DNA of 64,000 bases from Cloacibacterium caeni. Lineage in GTDB: Bacteria > Bacteroidota > Bacteroidia > Flavobacteriales > Weeksellaceae. Position numbers and translations under genes: made by a program. The DNA lies in assembly GCF_907163125.1 (NCBI RefSeq), contig NZ_OU015319.1, forward strand, positions 558,001-622,000, in the 5' to 3' direction. Shown here in pieces: positions 18,022-26,289 of the stretch. A model generated the notes under the pieces. The model saw nothing but the letters and a program-made list of their open reading frames with translations. It was not told where the DNA came from and made no database searches. Positions within the stretch are counted from its first letter, which is position 1, and every line of letters begins with the position of its first letter.

Positions 18022-18375
18022 TTAGATTTTTAAATTTATTTTAAAACTGTAAATCATTTTTTGAATTTCATTTAATTCTGATAATAAAATGTTTACTTTT
18101 TCCTCTTTTATTAATTCTAGTTCTTTAATTAAAATAAGTTGTGTTTGAAGTTCAAAGGAGGAACCGTTTGCGATTCCTAAAAAATGATTGAACTCGGTAT
18201 TGCTATTTCTACCAGCGCCTTCTGCAATATTCGAAGGAATAGAAATGGCAGCTCTTTTTATTTGAGAAATTAATCCAAATTTTTCTTCATGGGGTATCTC
18301 TGTACATGCTAAATATATATTTTTTGCGAGTTGAATTGATTTTTGCCAAAAAATTAATTTTTCAAATTGATGCAT
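18022..18375 (-). CDS. Four helix bundle protein (23S rRNA IVP / S23-like family)
   Basis: This 117-residue protein is of the four-helix-bundle family first noted in 23S rRNA intervening sequences and related to Avd of retroelements. Diagnostic parts: FEKLIFWQKSIQLAKNIY, QIKRAAISIPSNIAEGAGR and FNHFLGIANGSSFELQTQL. The molecular role is unknown. It interrupts a kinase/response-regulator pair and is flanked on both sides by ATCT-rich intergenic repeats (about 17995-18030 and 18405-18450), which suggests it was inserted there. Confidence 0.85.
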   Translation of the reverse strand: MHQFEKLIFWQKSIQLAKNIYLACTEIPHEEKFGLISQIKRAAISIPSNIAEGAGRNSNTEFNHFLGIANGSSFELQTQLILIKELELIKEEKVNILLSELNEIQKMIYSFKINLKI

Positions 18376-18427
18376 GGTTATTTTATGTTTTTAATAATTG
18401 CTATTCTTATATCTAGTATCTCAAATC

Positions 18428-21091
18428 TCATGTCTCAAATCTCAAGATAATGTTAAAAACCACTCCAATTTCTTTATTTTCTGCGGAGATTTCGCCTTTG
18501 TGCGCTTCAATAATTTTTTTACAAATGGCTAATCCTAATCCTGTTCCTATGGGTTTTCTAATGTTTTGATTTTTGGATTGATAAAACTTATCGAAAATCA
18601 GTTCTATATCTTCTTCAGGTATTTTTTTACCCGTGTTGAAAATGCTGATGTTCAGTTGACCATCTTTTTCTATAAATTTAGTTTGAATCATGCCACTTTC
18701 ATCCGTGAATTTGTAGGCATTTCCTAAAATATTCTGAAAAACTTGAATCATTCTGGCTTCATCATATTCGTATTCTTTTTGGCTCAATAAATCAATTTCA
18801 GAATGGTGAATATTTTTCTGTTGAATCAAATGCTGAATAGGTTTTAACGCTTTGTGATAGGTTTCTACAATATTATTTTTCTGGATATTGAGTTGAATAA
18901 TTCCTGATTCTAACTTGTCTAAATACAGAATATCATTGATGATTTCGTTCAATCGGTCAGACTCAGAAATGATGTTTCCTAAAAATTCTTTTTTGATTTC
19001 GGTAGGGATTTCGTCATCATCTAACAGAATTTCGCTGGCAGCTCTAATTGCGGTGATAGGTGTTCTGAGTTCGTGGGCAACAGAATCTAGGAAATCATCT
19101 TTTTGTTTGTCTTTTTCAATCAAATTGGTGTTGGCAACTTGCAAATCTTCAGAAAGTCTTCTGAGTTGTTTAGACTGTTCGGTGAGTTTTCTATTTAGGG
19201 TGATGTTTTCTTTAGATTCTTCTAAAATATTGAGTACTTCTGGCAAAGAAATTTTATCTTCTTTGGTTACACCTTCCACCAAAATTTTGGCAGAAGCAGT
19301 ACCGATTCTTCCCGCCAAAAGGTTTTCCGAAAACTTAATCAAACGCGAGTCTGCAGTATCGGTTTCATCGGTAATATTATATTTTGTGTTAAAGATTTTC
19401 AGCGCTTGTTTGGTCTTTTTCTCACCTAAAAATCTTACCAGAATTTTTTCAATATCAGAAATATTCGCTTTTCCTTTCCAGATGTATGCTCCTTCATGAT
19501 TTTGAATGTATTGGTCTATATCAATATAAATTTCTGCAAAATTTCGCTCTCTGTAATTGCCTTTTACACTTACAGAAATCACTGCAAAAAGGAAAGAATT
19601 GACTAAAATGCTCCAGAAAAAAACTTGAGCAAGGGTAGACAGATAAGGAATTCTGAAAAAATCAAGAATTTTATAATTTTCCAATGAAAATTCTGGGTTA
19701 ATAGTCTGGATATATTGGGGAATAATCAAATTCACATAACAAATAATAACTCCCGCGATAATTCCTGTTACAGCACCATAATAACTGCCTCTTCTCCAAA
19801 AGATAGCTCCAAAAAACGAAGGCGCCAATTGTGCAATGAGTACAAATGAAACCAAACCTACTGAGAATAAACTGGATTTGATAATGAGGTATTTATAGAA
19901 TAAAAACGCAGAAATAATCAACATGAAAATGCTTACTTTTCTGATGTTGACAATGTTTTTGGTGTTGAAATTTTCCGGATTTTTCTTGAAAGTATCGATC
20001 CAGCCGTAAGGAATAATGACATTGTTCGAAAGCATTACAGAAAGCGTAATACTCGAAATAATAATCATAGAAACACTGGCACTCAATCCACCTAAGAATA
20101 CCATTACGGAAACCAATATATTTCCAAATTTTTGAGGAATTAGAATAGGGAAAAGCTCTGGATTTACATTTTGACCTTCAAACAAAATTCTTCCGCCCCA
20201 TGCAATTGGGAATACAAAAAAATTGAAAATCAAAAGGTAAAGTGGGAATAACCAAATGGTTGTTTTTAAGTGTTTTTCCTTTCTGTTTTCTACAATTGTG
20301 GTGTGAAATTGTCTTGGCAATAGAAAAATGGCAGACATAGAAAGGAGAGACGTAATTGCGAAATTAATGCTTCCTTCTAATCCGTTAAAAGTGTTTTTAG
20401 CAGCAAAATCTTCAAATTTTTGAGCTTGTTCATAGATGTCTTCAAAACCATTGAAAACGCCATACGTTACAAATAACCCTAGAACTACAAAAAAGATGAG
20501 TTTTAAGAAACTTTCTACAGCTACAGCAGAAATAATTCCCAATCTTTTTTCTGAAGCATCTACATATCTGGTTCCGTAATAAGATGAAAAAATAGCAATA
20601 AGAATCACCACATACGTTGCAGTATCGGTAAAAATATTGTCTGAGTTTTCAGAAAGGGTAATCTGATGAAAAGTATCAGAAATCGCTTTAATTTGGATTC
20701 CGATATATGGAATAATCGCGAGAATACAAACGATGGAAATCAGTGCGCCAAAAGATCTACTGTTTCCGTATCTCAAAGAAATAAAATCGGCAATTGAACT
20801 GATTTTATTGACTCTAGAAATTCTAATGATTTTATTATTGATGACAATCCAAGCGGGAATAATAATAATAGGACCGATGTAAATTGCCAAATATTCTAAA
20901 CCTTGATTAGCAGCAACGCCGATGCTTCCGTAATACGTCCAAGCGGTGCAATATACCGCTAATGAAAGGGAATAAATGTAAGGGTTATTCGCCCAAAAAT
21001 TACTCTTCTTCTTCTCTGCCCAGTAAGCAATGAAGAACAAAAGTGCTAAATAAAGCATGATGATGGCAAATAACTGAAAATTATTCATCAA
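18428..21091 (-). CDS. CrbS-like sodium/solute symporter fused to histidine kinase
   Basis: This 887-residue sensor has an N-terminal SLC5-type transporter part with many membrane helices (about 1-510, with VYCTAWTYYGSIG and ISSIADFISLRYG). A STAC domain follows (ADSRLIKFSENLLAGRIGTASAKILV), then a coiled linker, HisKA (FLDSVAHELRTPITAIR, phospho-acceptor His) and HATPase_c (N box ILGNAYKFTDESG, GTGLGLAICKKIIEAHKG). CrbS proteins sense acetate-like substrates and switch on acs. Linkage to acs and prpE supports the same role. Its start overlaps the upstream small membrane gene by 11 bases. Confidence 0.92.
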   Translation of the reverse strand: MMNNFQLFAIIMLYLALLFFIAYWAEKKKSNFWANNPYIYSLSLAVYCTAWTYYGSIGVAANQGLEYLAIYIGPIIIIPAWIVINNKIIRISRVNKISSIADFISLRYGNSRSFGALISIVCILAIIPYIGIQIKAISDTFHQITLSENSDNIFTDTATYVVILIAIFSSYYGTRYVDASEKRLGIISAVAVESFLKLIFFVVLGLFVTYGVFNGFEDIYEQAQKFEDFAAKNTFNGLEGSINFAITSLLSMSAIFLLPRQFHTTIVENRKEKHLKTTIWLFPLYLLIFNFFVFPIAWGGRILFEGQNVNPELFPILIPQKFGNILVSVMVFLGGLSASVSMIIISSITLSVMLSNNVIIPYGWIDTFKKNPENFNTKNIVNIRKVSIFMLIISAFLFYKYLIIKSSLFSVGLVSFVLIAQLAPSFFGAIFWRRGSYYGAVTGIIAGVIICYVNLIIPQYIQTINPEFSLENYKILDFFRIPYLSTLAQVFFWSILVNSFLFAVISVSVKGNYRERNFAEIYIDIDQYIQNHEGAYIWKGKANISDIEKILVRFLGEKKTKQALKIFNTKYNITDETDTADSRLIKFSENLLAGRIGTASAKILVEGVTKEDKISLPEVLNILEESKENITLNRKLTEQSKQLRRLSEDLQVANTNLIEKDKQKDDFLDSVAHELRTPITAIRAASEILLDDDEIPTEIKKEFLGNIISESDRLNEIINDILYLDKLESGIIQLNIQKNNIVETYHKALKPIQHLIQQKNIHHSEIDLLSQKEYEYDEARMIQVFQNILGNAYKFTDESGMIQTKFIEKDGQLNISIFNTGKKIPEEDIELIFDKFYQSKNQNIRKPIGTGLGLAICKKIIEAHKGEISAENKEIGVVFNIILRFET

Positions 21092-21275
21092 ATTTTTTAA
21101 ATATTACAAAAGAAATGATAGTTGAAGCGAACCAGATTCCGAAAATGTAAATGTAAATAAACGGAAGCCCAAAATAGGCTTTAACCTGATTAAACAAAAG
21201 CAAAATAGGTGCATTGAACAATACAAAAAGCACCATACTTAGAATCACCAATTTTTGCTCGTGTCTTTTTTTCAT
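21081..21275 (-). CDS. Small two-helix membrane protein
   Basis: This 64-residue protein has two hydrophobic helices (about 10-30 and 38-58), a basic N-terminus (MKKRHEQK) and a basic/acidic tail (FKKFDE). The stop overlaps the start of the CrbS-like kinase, so translation is coupled. Small membrane proteins of this kind precede sodium/solute symporters in many genomes (DUF3311/DUF997-like), which suggests a helper subunit; I cannot assign the exact family by eye. Confidence 0.7.
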   Translation of the reverse strand: MKKRHEQKLVILSMVLFVLFNAPILLLFNQVKAYFGLPFIYIYIFGIWFASTIISFVIFKKFDE

Positions 21276-21365
21276 TTTTCAGAAGGTTTATCTAAAAATC
21301 AGAATTGAGATTTCAGTTTTCCAATGACTGAAAAAGCTGAAATCTCTTATTTCTGATACCAAAAA

Positions 21366-21593
21366 TTATTTTTTATCGGCAGAATATTCGCCTTTCAGAG
21401 AATACAAACCGAAAGTTGCTAATCCACCTACCACAATAGGCATTAAAATAAAAACGATGATGCTCCCGAAAACCAAGTCTTCTTGTTTACCCGAAGTTAT
21501 TTTTGGAATCCCTAGAACAGTCAATCCAAGGTAAGCTACCACTGCTGCTAGAGCTAGCCAAACGATACCTAATATTTTTTTTATTGCGTCCAT
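21366..21593 (-). CDS. Small two-helix membrane protein, DUF6814-like
   Basis: This 75-residue protein has two membrane helices (about 7-28 and 42-64) joined by a polar loop (GIPKITSGKQEDLVFG), with a charged C-terminus. It lies 127 bases after the MFS transporter gene in the same direction. A similar small protein follows MHS-type transporters in related genomes; I believe this is DUF6814 but cannot confirm. No catalytic motif is visible. Confidence 0.65.
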   Translation of the reverse strand: MDAIKKILGIVWLALAAVVAYLGLTVLGIPKITSGKQEDLVFGSIIVFILMPIVVGGLATFGLYSLKGEYSADKK

Positions 21594-21720
21594 TTTTTTG
21601 TTTTTTAAAGTTAATAAATTTTATTTAGATAATTTGAAAATGTGGTAATGTGATAATTTTAAAAAGAATAAGATTTTTAAATTGACTAACAAATGATCAC
21701 ATCCACAAATGATCACATTT

Positions 21721-23304
21721 TTAATCCTCTACATTTCTATCTTTTCCGTCTAAGTAAATTACCCCAATGATTAAACTCACTGCCGCTACGATAATTGGAT
21801 ACCAAAGACCTTGTAAGTAATATTCTGGATTTCCGGCTTCTTTAGCCGAGGTTACCAAATAAGTAGCTACTGCAGGCAATAAACCTCCGAAGATACCATT
21901 ACCAATATGATAAGGAAGTGACATAGAAGTGTATCTAATTCTGATAGGGAACATTTCTACTAAGAAAGCAGCAATAGGTCCATAAACCATCGTTACGAAA
22001 ACAACTTGTAAGAAAACCCAGAAAGCAAGTGTCCATTTGGTAGTGCTGTCTATTGTTTTCGTGATTTTAGTTTCTACTTTATCTTTTCCTTTTTCGTCTA
22101 GTAAAACTTTTCCGTTTTCTAGATGTTTAGTCACCACTTCTTTTACATTGCTTCCATCTGCATAGAATTTTTGAGTAGTATAAACAGAGTCTACTTTAGT
22201 TCCTTCTAGAACTTTAGCAGTTGCTTCAGAAGTGAATTTATCTTTTAATTCTTGTTTTTGAGAGAAATCTCCCAGTTTAAACATTTGGTTGTAAATAGGT
22301 CTGTATGCGAAAATTGCCAATAAAAGACCAAGCATCATAATTGGTTTTCTTCCTACTTTATCAGATAGCCAACCGAATAATACGAATAATGGAGTTCCGA
22401 TAAATAATGCGGCTGCCATTAATGAGTCTACTTGTGCAGATTCTATATTCATTACTTTTTGCATGAATGACATCGCGTAGAACTGACCAGTGTACCAAAC
22501 TACACCTTGTCCCATTACAGCACCGAATAATGCTAATAAAACATATTTAAAGTTGTATTTATTCCCGAAAGATTCTTTTAATGGATTGGTAGAAGTTTTT
22601 CCTTCTTTTTTAGCTTTTGCAAAAAGTGGAGATTCTTTCATGTTTTTTCTAATGATATAAGAAACGCCCACCATTAAGATAGAAATCCAGAAAGGAACTC
22701 TCCATCCCCAATTGTCAAATTCTTCAGCAGTTAATGAACTTTTAGTCACCAAAATCACGATGAGTGAAATGAATAAACCAGAAGTGGCAGTGGTCTGAAT
22801 CCAAGAAGTCCAGTAACCACGTCTATTATGTTCTGCGTATTCTGCTACATAAGTTGCAGCGCCTCCGTATTCACCACCAAGAGCTAAACCTTGTAATAAA
22901 CGAAGAATTAATACTAAAACAGGAGCCATAAAACCGATGGTTTCATAACTTGGAATACACCCGATTAAGAAAGTAGAGAATCCCATGATTAATAAAGTAA
23001 CCAAGAAAGTATACTTTCTACCAATAATATCTCCTAATCTTCCGAAAAATAAAGCTCCGAAAGGTCTTACTACGAATCCAGCTGCAAAAGTGGCTAGTGT
23101 AGATAAAAATGCTGCAGTAGGATTATCTGCTGGGAAGAATTTAGTAGATAATACTACAGCTAAACTCCCGAAAATATAGAAATCATACCATTCGATAAGC
23201 GTTCCTAGAGAAGACGCCATGATAATGCTCCAAAGAGTTGAAGATTTTTTACGTTCATCTACGTAAGCATCATGCTCTGCTTGTGTGTTAAATTGATGAC
23301 TCAT
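21721..23304 (-). CDS. MFS transporter, metabolite:H+ symporter (MHS) family
   Basis: This 527-residue inner-membrane symporter of the ProP/ShiA-like MHS family has the MFS signatures GRLGDIIGRKYTF (loop 2-3), LQGLALGGEYGGAATYVAEYA, and GWLSDKVGRKPIMM (loop 8-9). It carries an unusual polar insert of about 85 residues (GDFSQKQELKDKF to DSTTKW) before the last helices, which accounts for its excess over the usual 430 or so. Its neighbours (porin, CrbS-like sensor, prpE, acs) suggest the substrate is a short-chain mono- or dicarboxylate. Confidence 0.87.
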   Translation of the reverse strand: MSHQFNTQAEHDAYVDERKKSSTLWSIIMASSLGTLIEWYDFYIFGSLAVVLSTKFFPADNPTAAFLSTLATFAAGFVVRPFGALFFGRLGDIIGRKYTFLVTLLIMGFSTFLIGCIPSYETIGFMAPVLVLILRLLQGLALGGEYGGAATYVAEYAEHNRRGYWTSWIQTTATSGLFISLIVILVTKSSLTAEEFDNWGWRVPFWISILMVGVSYIIRKNMKESPLFAKAKKEGKTSTNPLKESFGNKYNFKYVLLALFGAVMGQGVVWYTGQFYAMSFMQKVMNIESAQVDSLMAAALFIGTPLFVLFGWLSDKVGRKPIMMLGLLLAIFAYRPIYNQMFKLGDFSQKQELKDKFTSEATAKVLEGTKVDSVYTTQKFYADGSNVKEVVTKHLENGKVLLDEKGKDKVETKITKTIDSTTKWTLAFWVFLQVVFVTMVYGPIAAFLVEMFPIRIRYTSMSLPYHIGNGIFGGLLPAVATYLVTSAKEAGNPEYYLQGLWYPIIVAAVSLIIGVIYLDGKDRNVED

Positions 23305-23348
23305 GTGTTTATTTTTTAGTTTTGTTAATAATGTATTGAAAGATGTTT

Positions 23349-24590
23349 TTAGAAAGAATAAGAAGCACTTACCAGTGCGCGGAAATTTCCTACATTGGTT
23401 TCATTGTTTCCTGATGTGGCATCAGTTTTTAAATCGCCCCAAGTTGCGGCAGTGTATTCTAATTCTGGCGAAATTTTAAATTTATTTTGCTTGAAATCTA
23501 CTCTAGCAGAAGCTCTCCAAACATTGTCTACCACTCTGGTTCCAGAAACACCTCTTACATAAAGTGATTTGTAATTAGCGTCTTCTAAACCACTGTTTTT
23601 AGTATATCCAAAGAAAACTCCAGGGGCTACATTCGGTTTATTACTCGCAATGTCTACCCAAAAAGCTGAGGTTTTAGTAGGTTTGTAAGAATCTATTCCG
23701 TTAGTTTCAGCATAAGAAGCATAACCACCAAGCATCACTAAATGATGTAAATTTCCACCAGAAATTCCATAGAATTTTGCAACTACGTTTTCATTAGAAT
23801 ATTTAAAATATCCCATGAGCATGGTAGAATTGAGTTTTTCATCAGAAGCCAATCCTCCACTGGTAATCACAGGTTTTAAAGATTGATATTCTGCGCCTAA
23901 ACCTGCAATCACATTTTTGGTTTTGTATTGCAATTGTGCGTGTAAAGTAGGAGTAGTAGAATTAAAAGTAGGAGAGTTATTAGCGTTTCCAGAAACTACA
24001 GGAGCTTGAAACTCTCTGTCTTTGTAAGCGACTAAATCTAAAGAAAGATTTGAAGTTAAACTTTGTCTAAATCTAATTTGACCAACCCAGCCAAAAGGAT
24101 TAAACATAATTCCCGTGCTGAAATTGGCAACTCCCGGGAAAACTTCAGGAACAAAAGAAGGGTACCAAGTCTGTCCTAAAGTAAGGGAAGATTTTTCCCA
24201 AGCCAACTGTGCATAAGCATGTCTTAATCTGAAAAGTCCGATGCTTTCTTGAGTGTTTCCAAAGAAGTCGCCTTCTAATTTTCCACTCGCTTTTGCGCCC
24301 CAAACATTGGGACCTTTAAAGTTAACACCCAATCGAGAAACTACTGATAAAAAATTACTGGCACCAGTAGCATTAATATCATCACCATTTGCATCTAATT
24401 TTTTGTCTAAAGGATAAAGGTTGAGATGGTATTCTCTCACCTGTGCAGACTGTCTCGAGTCGAAAATATAATCTGCTCTTGCAAAACCATAGAGACTTAC
24501 ATCCCATTCTTTTGGTTTCTCTTGAGAGAATAAAGCATTGCTAAATAATAAACTAGCAATACTAGCGAAGATTAATTGAGTTTTCTTCAT
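23349..24590 (-). CDS. Outer membrane beta-barrel porin (DcaP/OprO-like)
   Basis: This 413-residue protein has a signal peptide ending ALFSQ, alternating-hydrophobicity strands throughout, and a C-terminal aromatic strand VSASYSF typical of outer membrane barrels. The N-terminal WDVSLYGFARADYIFDSRQ and the internal SRLGVNFKGPNVWGAKASGKLEGDFFG resemble DcaP-like porins that take up small carboxylates. It lies just upstream of the MFS gene in the same direction, so it is likely the outer membrane entry route for the same substrate. Confidence 0.8.
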   Translation of the reverse strand: MKKTQLIFASIASLLFSNALFSQEKPKEWDVSLYGFARADYIFDSRQSAQVREYHLNLYPLDKKLDANGDDINATGASNFLSVVSRLGVNFKGPNVWGAKASGKLEGDFFGNTQESIGLFRLRHAYAQLAWEKSSLTLGQTWYPSFVPEVFPGVANFSTGIMFNPFGWVGQIRFRQSLTSNLSLDLVAYKDREFQAPVVSGNANNSPTFNSTTPTLHAQLQYKTKNVIAGLGAEYQSLKPVITSGGLASDEKLNSTMLMGYFKYSNENVVAKFYGISGGNLHHLVMLGGYASYAETNGIDSYKPTKTSAFWVDIASNKPNVAPGVFFGYTKNSGLEDANYKSLYVRGVSGTRVVDNVWRASARVDFKQNKFKISPELEYTAATWGDLKTDATSGNNETNVGNFRALVSASYSF

Positions 24591-24685
24591 AATATTAAAC
24601 AGTTTTTTGTGATTTTAACATCGCTAAACTGATAATAAAAAAAACTCTGTAAAAATTTTGTATATATTTTTGTAAATAAGTATAG

Positions 24686-25105
24686 TTACTTTTTAAAACG
24701 TTCCCATTTTATCATCATAAACTTATCCCCGAATTCGGTAATAATAAGTCCAGAACCTTTAAGATTTTCTTCATTTCTGATGTATTCTGCCAGTTCTATT
24801 TGTTTGAAAACCTTATAGGTAGCATGAAAATCAGAATGAGGTGGTTTCTTAATATTGTATTCCTTAATCCAAGAACTGATGGTGACATGAGAAATGCCTA
24901 AAATGCGCTCTATTTCTCGTAAACTGAGGCCTTCTAAATAAAGTTGTAATGCCTTCGTTACATAGTAATCATCTATCTTTTTGCCAATTTTATTTACCGT
25001 GAAATAGTATTTGCAGTCTCTACAAAAATAGCGCTGTTTCCCTTTAACAATGCCGCTTTTCACGATTTCGGAGTTTTCGCATTTCGGGCAACAATTTATT
25101 TTCAT
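24686..25105 (-). CDS. Stand-alone InsA-like zinc-ribbon/HTH protein
   Basis: This 139-residue protein starts with a zinc ribbon (CPKCENSEIVKSG, then GKQRYFCRDCKYYF), followed by a helix-turn-helix (ALQLYLEGLSLREIERILGISHVTISSWIKEY). The layout matches the N-terminal part of IS1/IS1595-type transposases (InsA), but no catalytic DDE domain follows. The C-terminal about 50 residues (ELAEYIRNEENLKGSG to MMIKWERFKK) are unlike a transposase. I chose ATG 25105; a TTG 12 codons earlier would overlap the -7 box. It is likely a domesticated DNA-binding regulator. No inverted repeats or partner orfB are seen. Confidence 0.72.
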   Translation of the reverse strand: MKINCCPKCENSEIVKSGIVKGKQRYFCRDCKYYFTVNKIGKKIDDYYVTKALQLYLEGLSLREIERILGISHVTISSWIKEYNIKKPPHSDFHATYKVFKQIELAEYIRNEENLKGSGLIITEFGDKFMMIKWERFKK

Positions 25106-25119
25106 ATATACGTTTTTAG

Positions 25120-25127
25120 CAAAGATA
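25120..25127 (-). promoter_or_regulatory. -7 element for the InsA-like gene
   Basis: The minus strand reads TATCTTTG, matching TAnnTTTG, 14 bases before the chosen ATG. This also argues against the upstream TTG start at 25141. Confidence 0.55.
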
Positions 25128-25176
25128 TACTTATTTTGCAATAATAATGTTAAATAAAATTAATTTTTTCTAAAAA

Positions 25177-25208
25177 TTTTGAAGGCAAAAAGTTAATATG
25201 TATATTTG
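25177..25208 (+). promoter_or_regulatory. Promoter of the pyrB-carA-carB operon
   Basis: TTTTG at 25177-25181 and TATATTTG at 25201-25208 are separated by 19 bases, a full match to the Bacteroidetes consensus. Transcription would begin near 25213-25217. Confidence 0.85.
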
Positions 25209-25214
25209 CAACCA

Positions 25215-25320
25215 ATGAAAACGATAAATTTTTTATTGAACATAAATATCGGACTTCAATCCGACGGACAAAATATTTTTATTTATTGAAAACGAAGCTG
25301 TTGGGGCTTCGTTTTTTTTG
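25215..25320 (+). promoter_or_regulatory. Apparent transcription attenuator in the pyrB leader
   Basis: The leader between promoter and pyrB contains a 24-codon ORF (ATG 25215, TGA 25287-25289). Its last codons are U-rich (CAA AAT ATT TTT ATT TAT). Two bases after its stop lies a strong intrinsic terminator: stem ACGAAGC/GCTTCGT at 25292-25312, then eight T. A smaller hairpin TCGGA/TCCGA lies inside the ORF. The layout resembles the E. coli pyrBI attenuator, where low UTP stalls polymerase in a U-rich tract and a coupled ribosome prevents the terminator. The ORF begins at or next to the predicted start site, so its translation would be leaderless; that part is speculative. Confidence 0.7.
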
Positions 25321-25337
25321 TTTAAAACCATAGTATC

Positions 25338-26228
25338 ATGATTAAATTATCCAGATTGTCACTAGAAAGCGTTGAAAAACTATTACATCAAGCGCTAGAA
25401 TTCGCAAACGGCAAAACAGTAAAGGCCAAATCAGACATTTTTGTAGCGAATCTTTTTTTTGAAGACAGTACTAGAACGAAAATAAGTTTTGAGGTGGCTG
25501 AGAAAAAATTAGGATTAAATGTAGTACATTTTGATGAGTCTAAAAGTTCTATCAATAAAGGCGAAAGTCTTTTAGATACGATTAAAACGCTGGAATCAAT
25601 TGGGATAAATCTTTCCGTAATCAGGCACCAAAAAACCAGATTTTATGATGAATTGAAAGGTGTGAAAATGGGAGTGGTAAATGCTGGAGACGGAATTGGG
25701 CATCACCCAAGTCAAGCGTTACTAGATTTAATAACCATCAAACAAGAATTTGGTGATTTTAAAGATTTGAAAGTGGGAATCGTAGGAGATATCAAACACA
25801 GTAGAGTAGCCAATTCTGATGCAGATACACTGAGAAGATTAGGAGCGAAAGTATATTTTTCTGGACCAAGAGAATGGTTTGACGAAGGAAGTATAATGAA
25901 TGGAACCTACAGAGATTTAGATGCAATGATTACCGATGTAGATGTGCTCATTTTATTAAGAATTCAGCACGAAAGACATGATGAAAAAATGAAATTGACG
26001 CCTCAAGATTATCTCAGAAAATATGGTCTTACCAAAGAGCGTGAGCAAAAAATGAAACCAAATGCCATCATTATGCATCCTGCACCAATCAATAGAGGTG
26101 TAGAAATAGACAGTGATTTGGTAGAATGTGAACGTTCTAGAATCTTTAAACAAATGCAAAATGGGGTATTTGCAAGAATGGCCATCTTGAAAAAAGTGTT
26201 AGAAGAGAGAGGTTTTGAATTTGAATAA
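25338..26228 (+). CDS. pyrB: Aspartate carbamoyltransferase, catalytic subunit
   Basis: This 296-residue enzyme makes carbamoyl aspartate from carbamoyl phosphate and aspartate, the committed step of pyrimidine synthesis. The carbamoyl-phosphate loop FFEDSTRTKISFE is at about 41-53, with HHPSQALLDL and HPAPINRGVEID further on. No regulatory pyrI follows; carA does. The promoter and leader hairpin 20 bases upstream suggest control by attenuation. Confidence 0.95.
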   Translation: MIKLSRLSLESVEKLLHQALEFANGKTVKAKSDIFVANLFFEDSTRTKISFEVAEKKLGLNVVHFDESKSSINKGESLLDTIKTLESIGINLSVIRHQKTRFYDELKGVKMGVVNAGDGIGHHPSQALLDLITIKQEFGDFKDLKVGIVGDIKHSRVANSDADTLRRLGAKVYFSGPREWFDEGSIMNGTYRDLDAMITDVDVLILLRIQHERHDEKMKLTPQDYLRKYGLTKEREQKMKPNAIIMHPAPINRGVEIDSDLVECERSRIFKQMQNGVFARMAILKKVLEERGFEFE

Positions 26229-26289
26229 ATTAATACAGATAAAAGTGAAAAGTCAGAGTAATACTGCTCTGGAAATCTATTAAAAAGGA

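Noticed and set aside
18915-19499. 194-codon plus-strand ORF
   Set aside because: It is the antisense shadow of the histidine-kinase part of the CrbS-like gene.
24686-25141. Active insertion sequence of the IS1 type
   Set aside because: There is no catalytic DDE protein, frameshift window, terminal inverted repeat or target duplication around the InsA-like gene.
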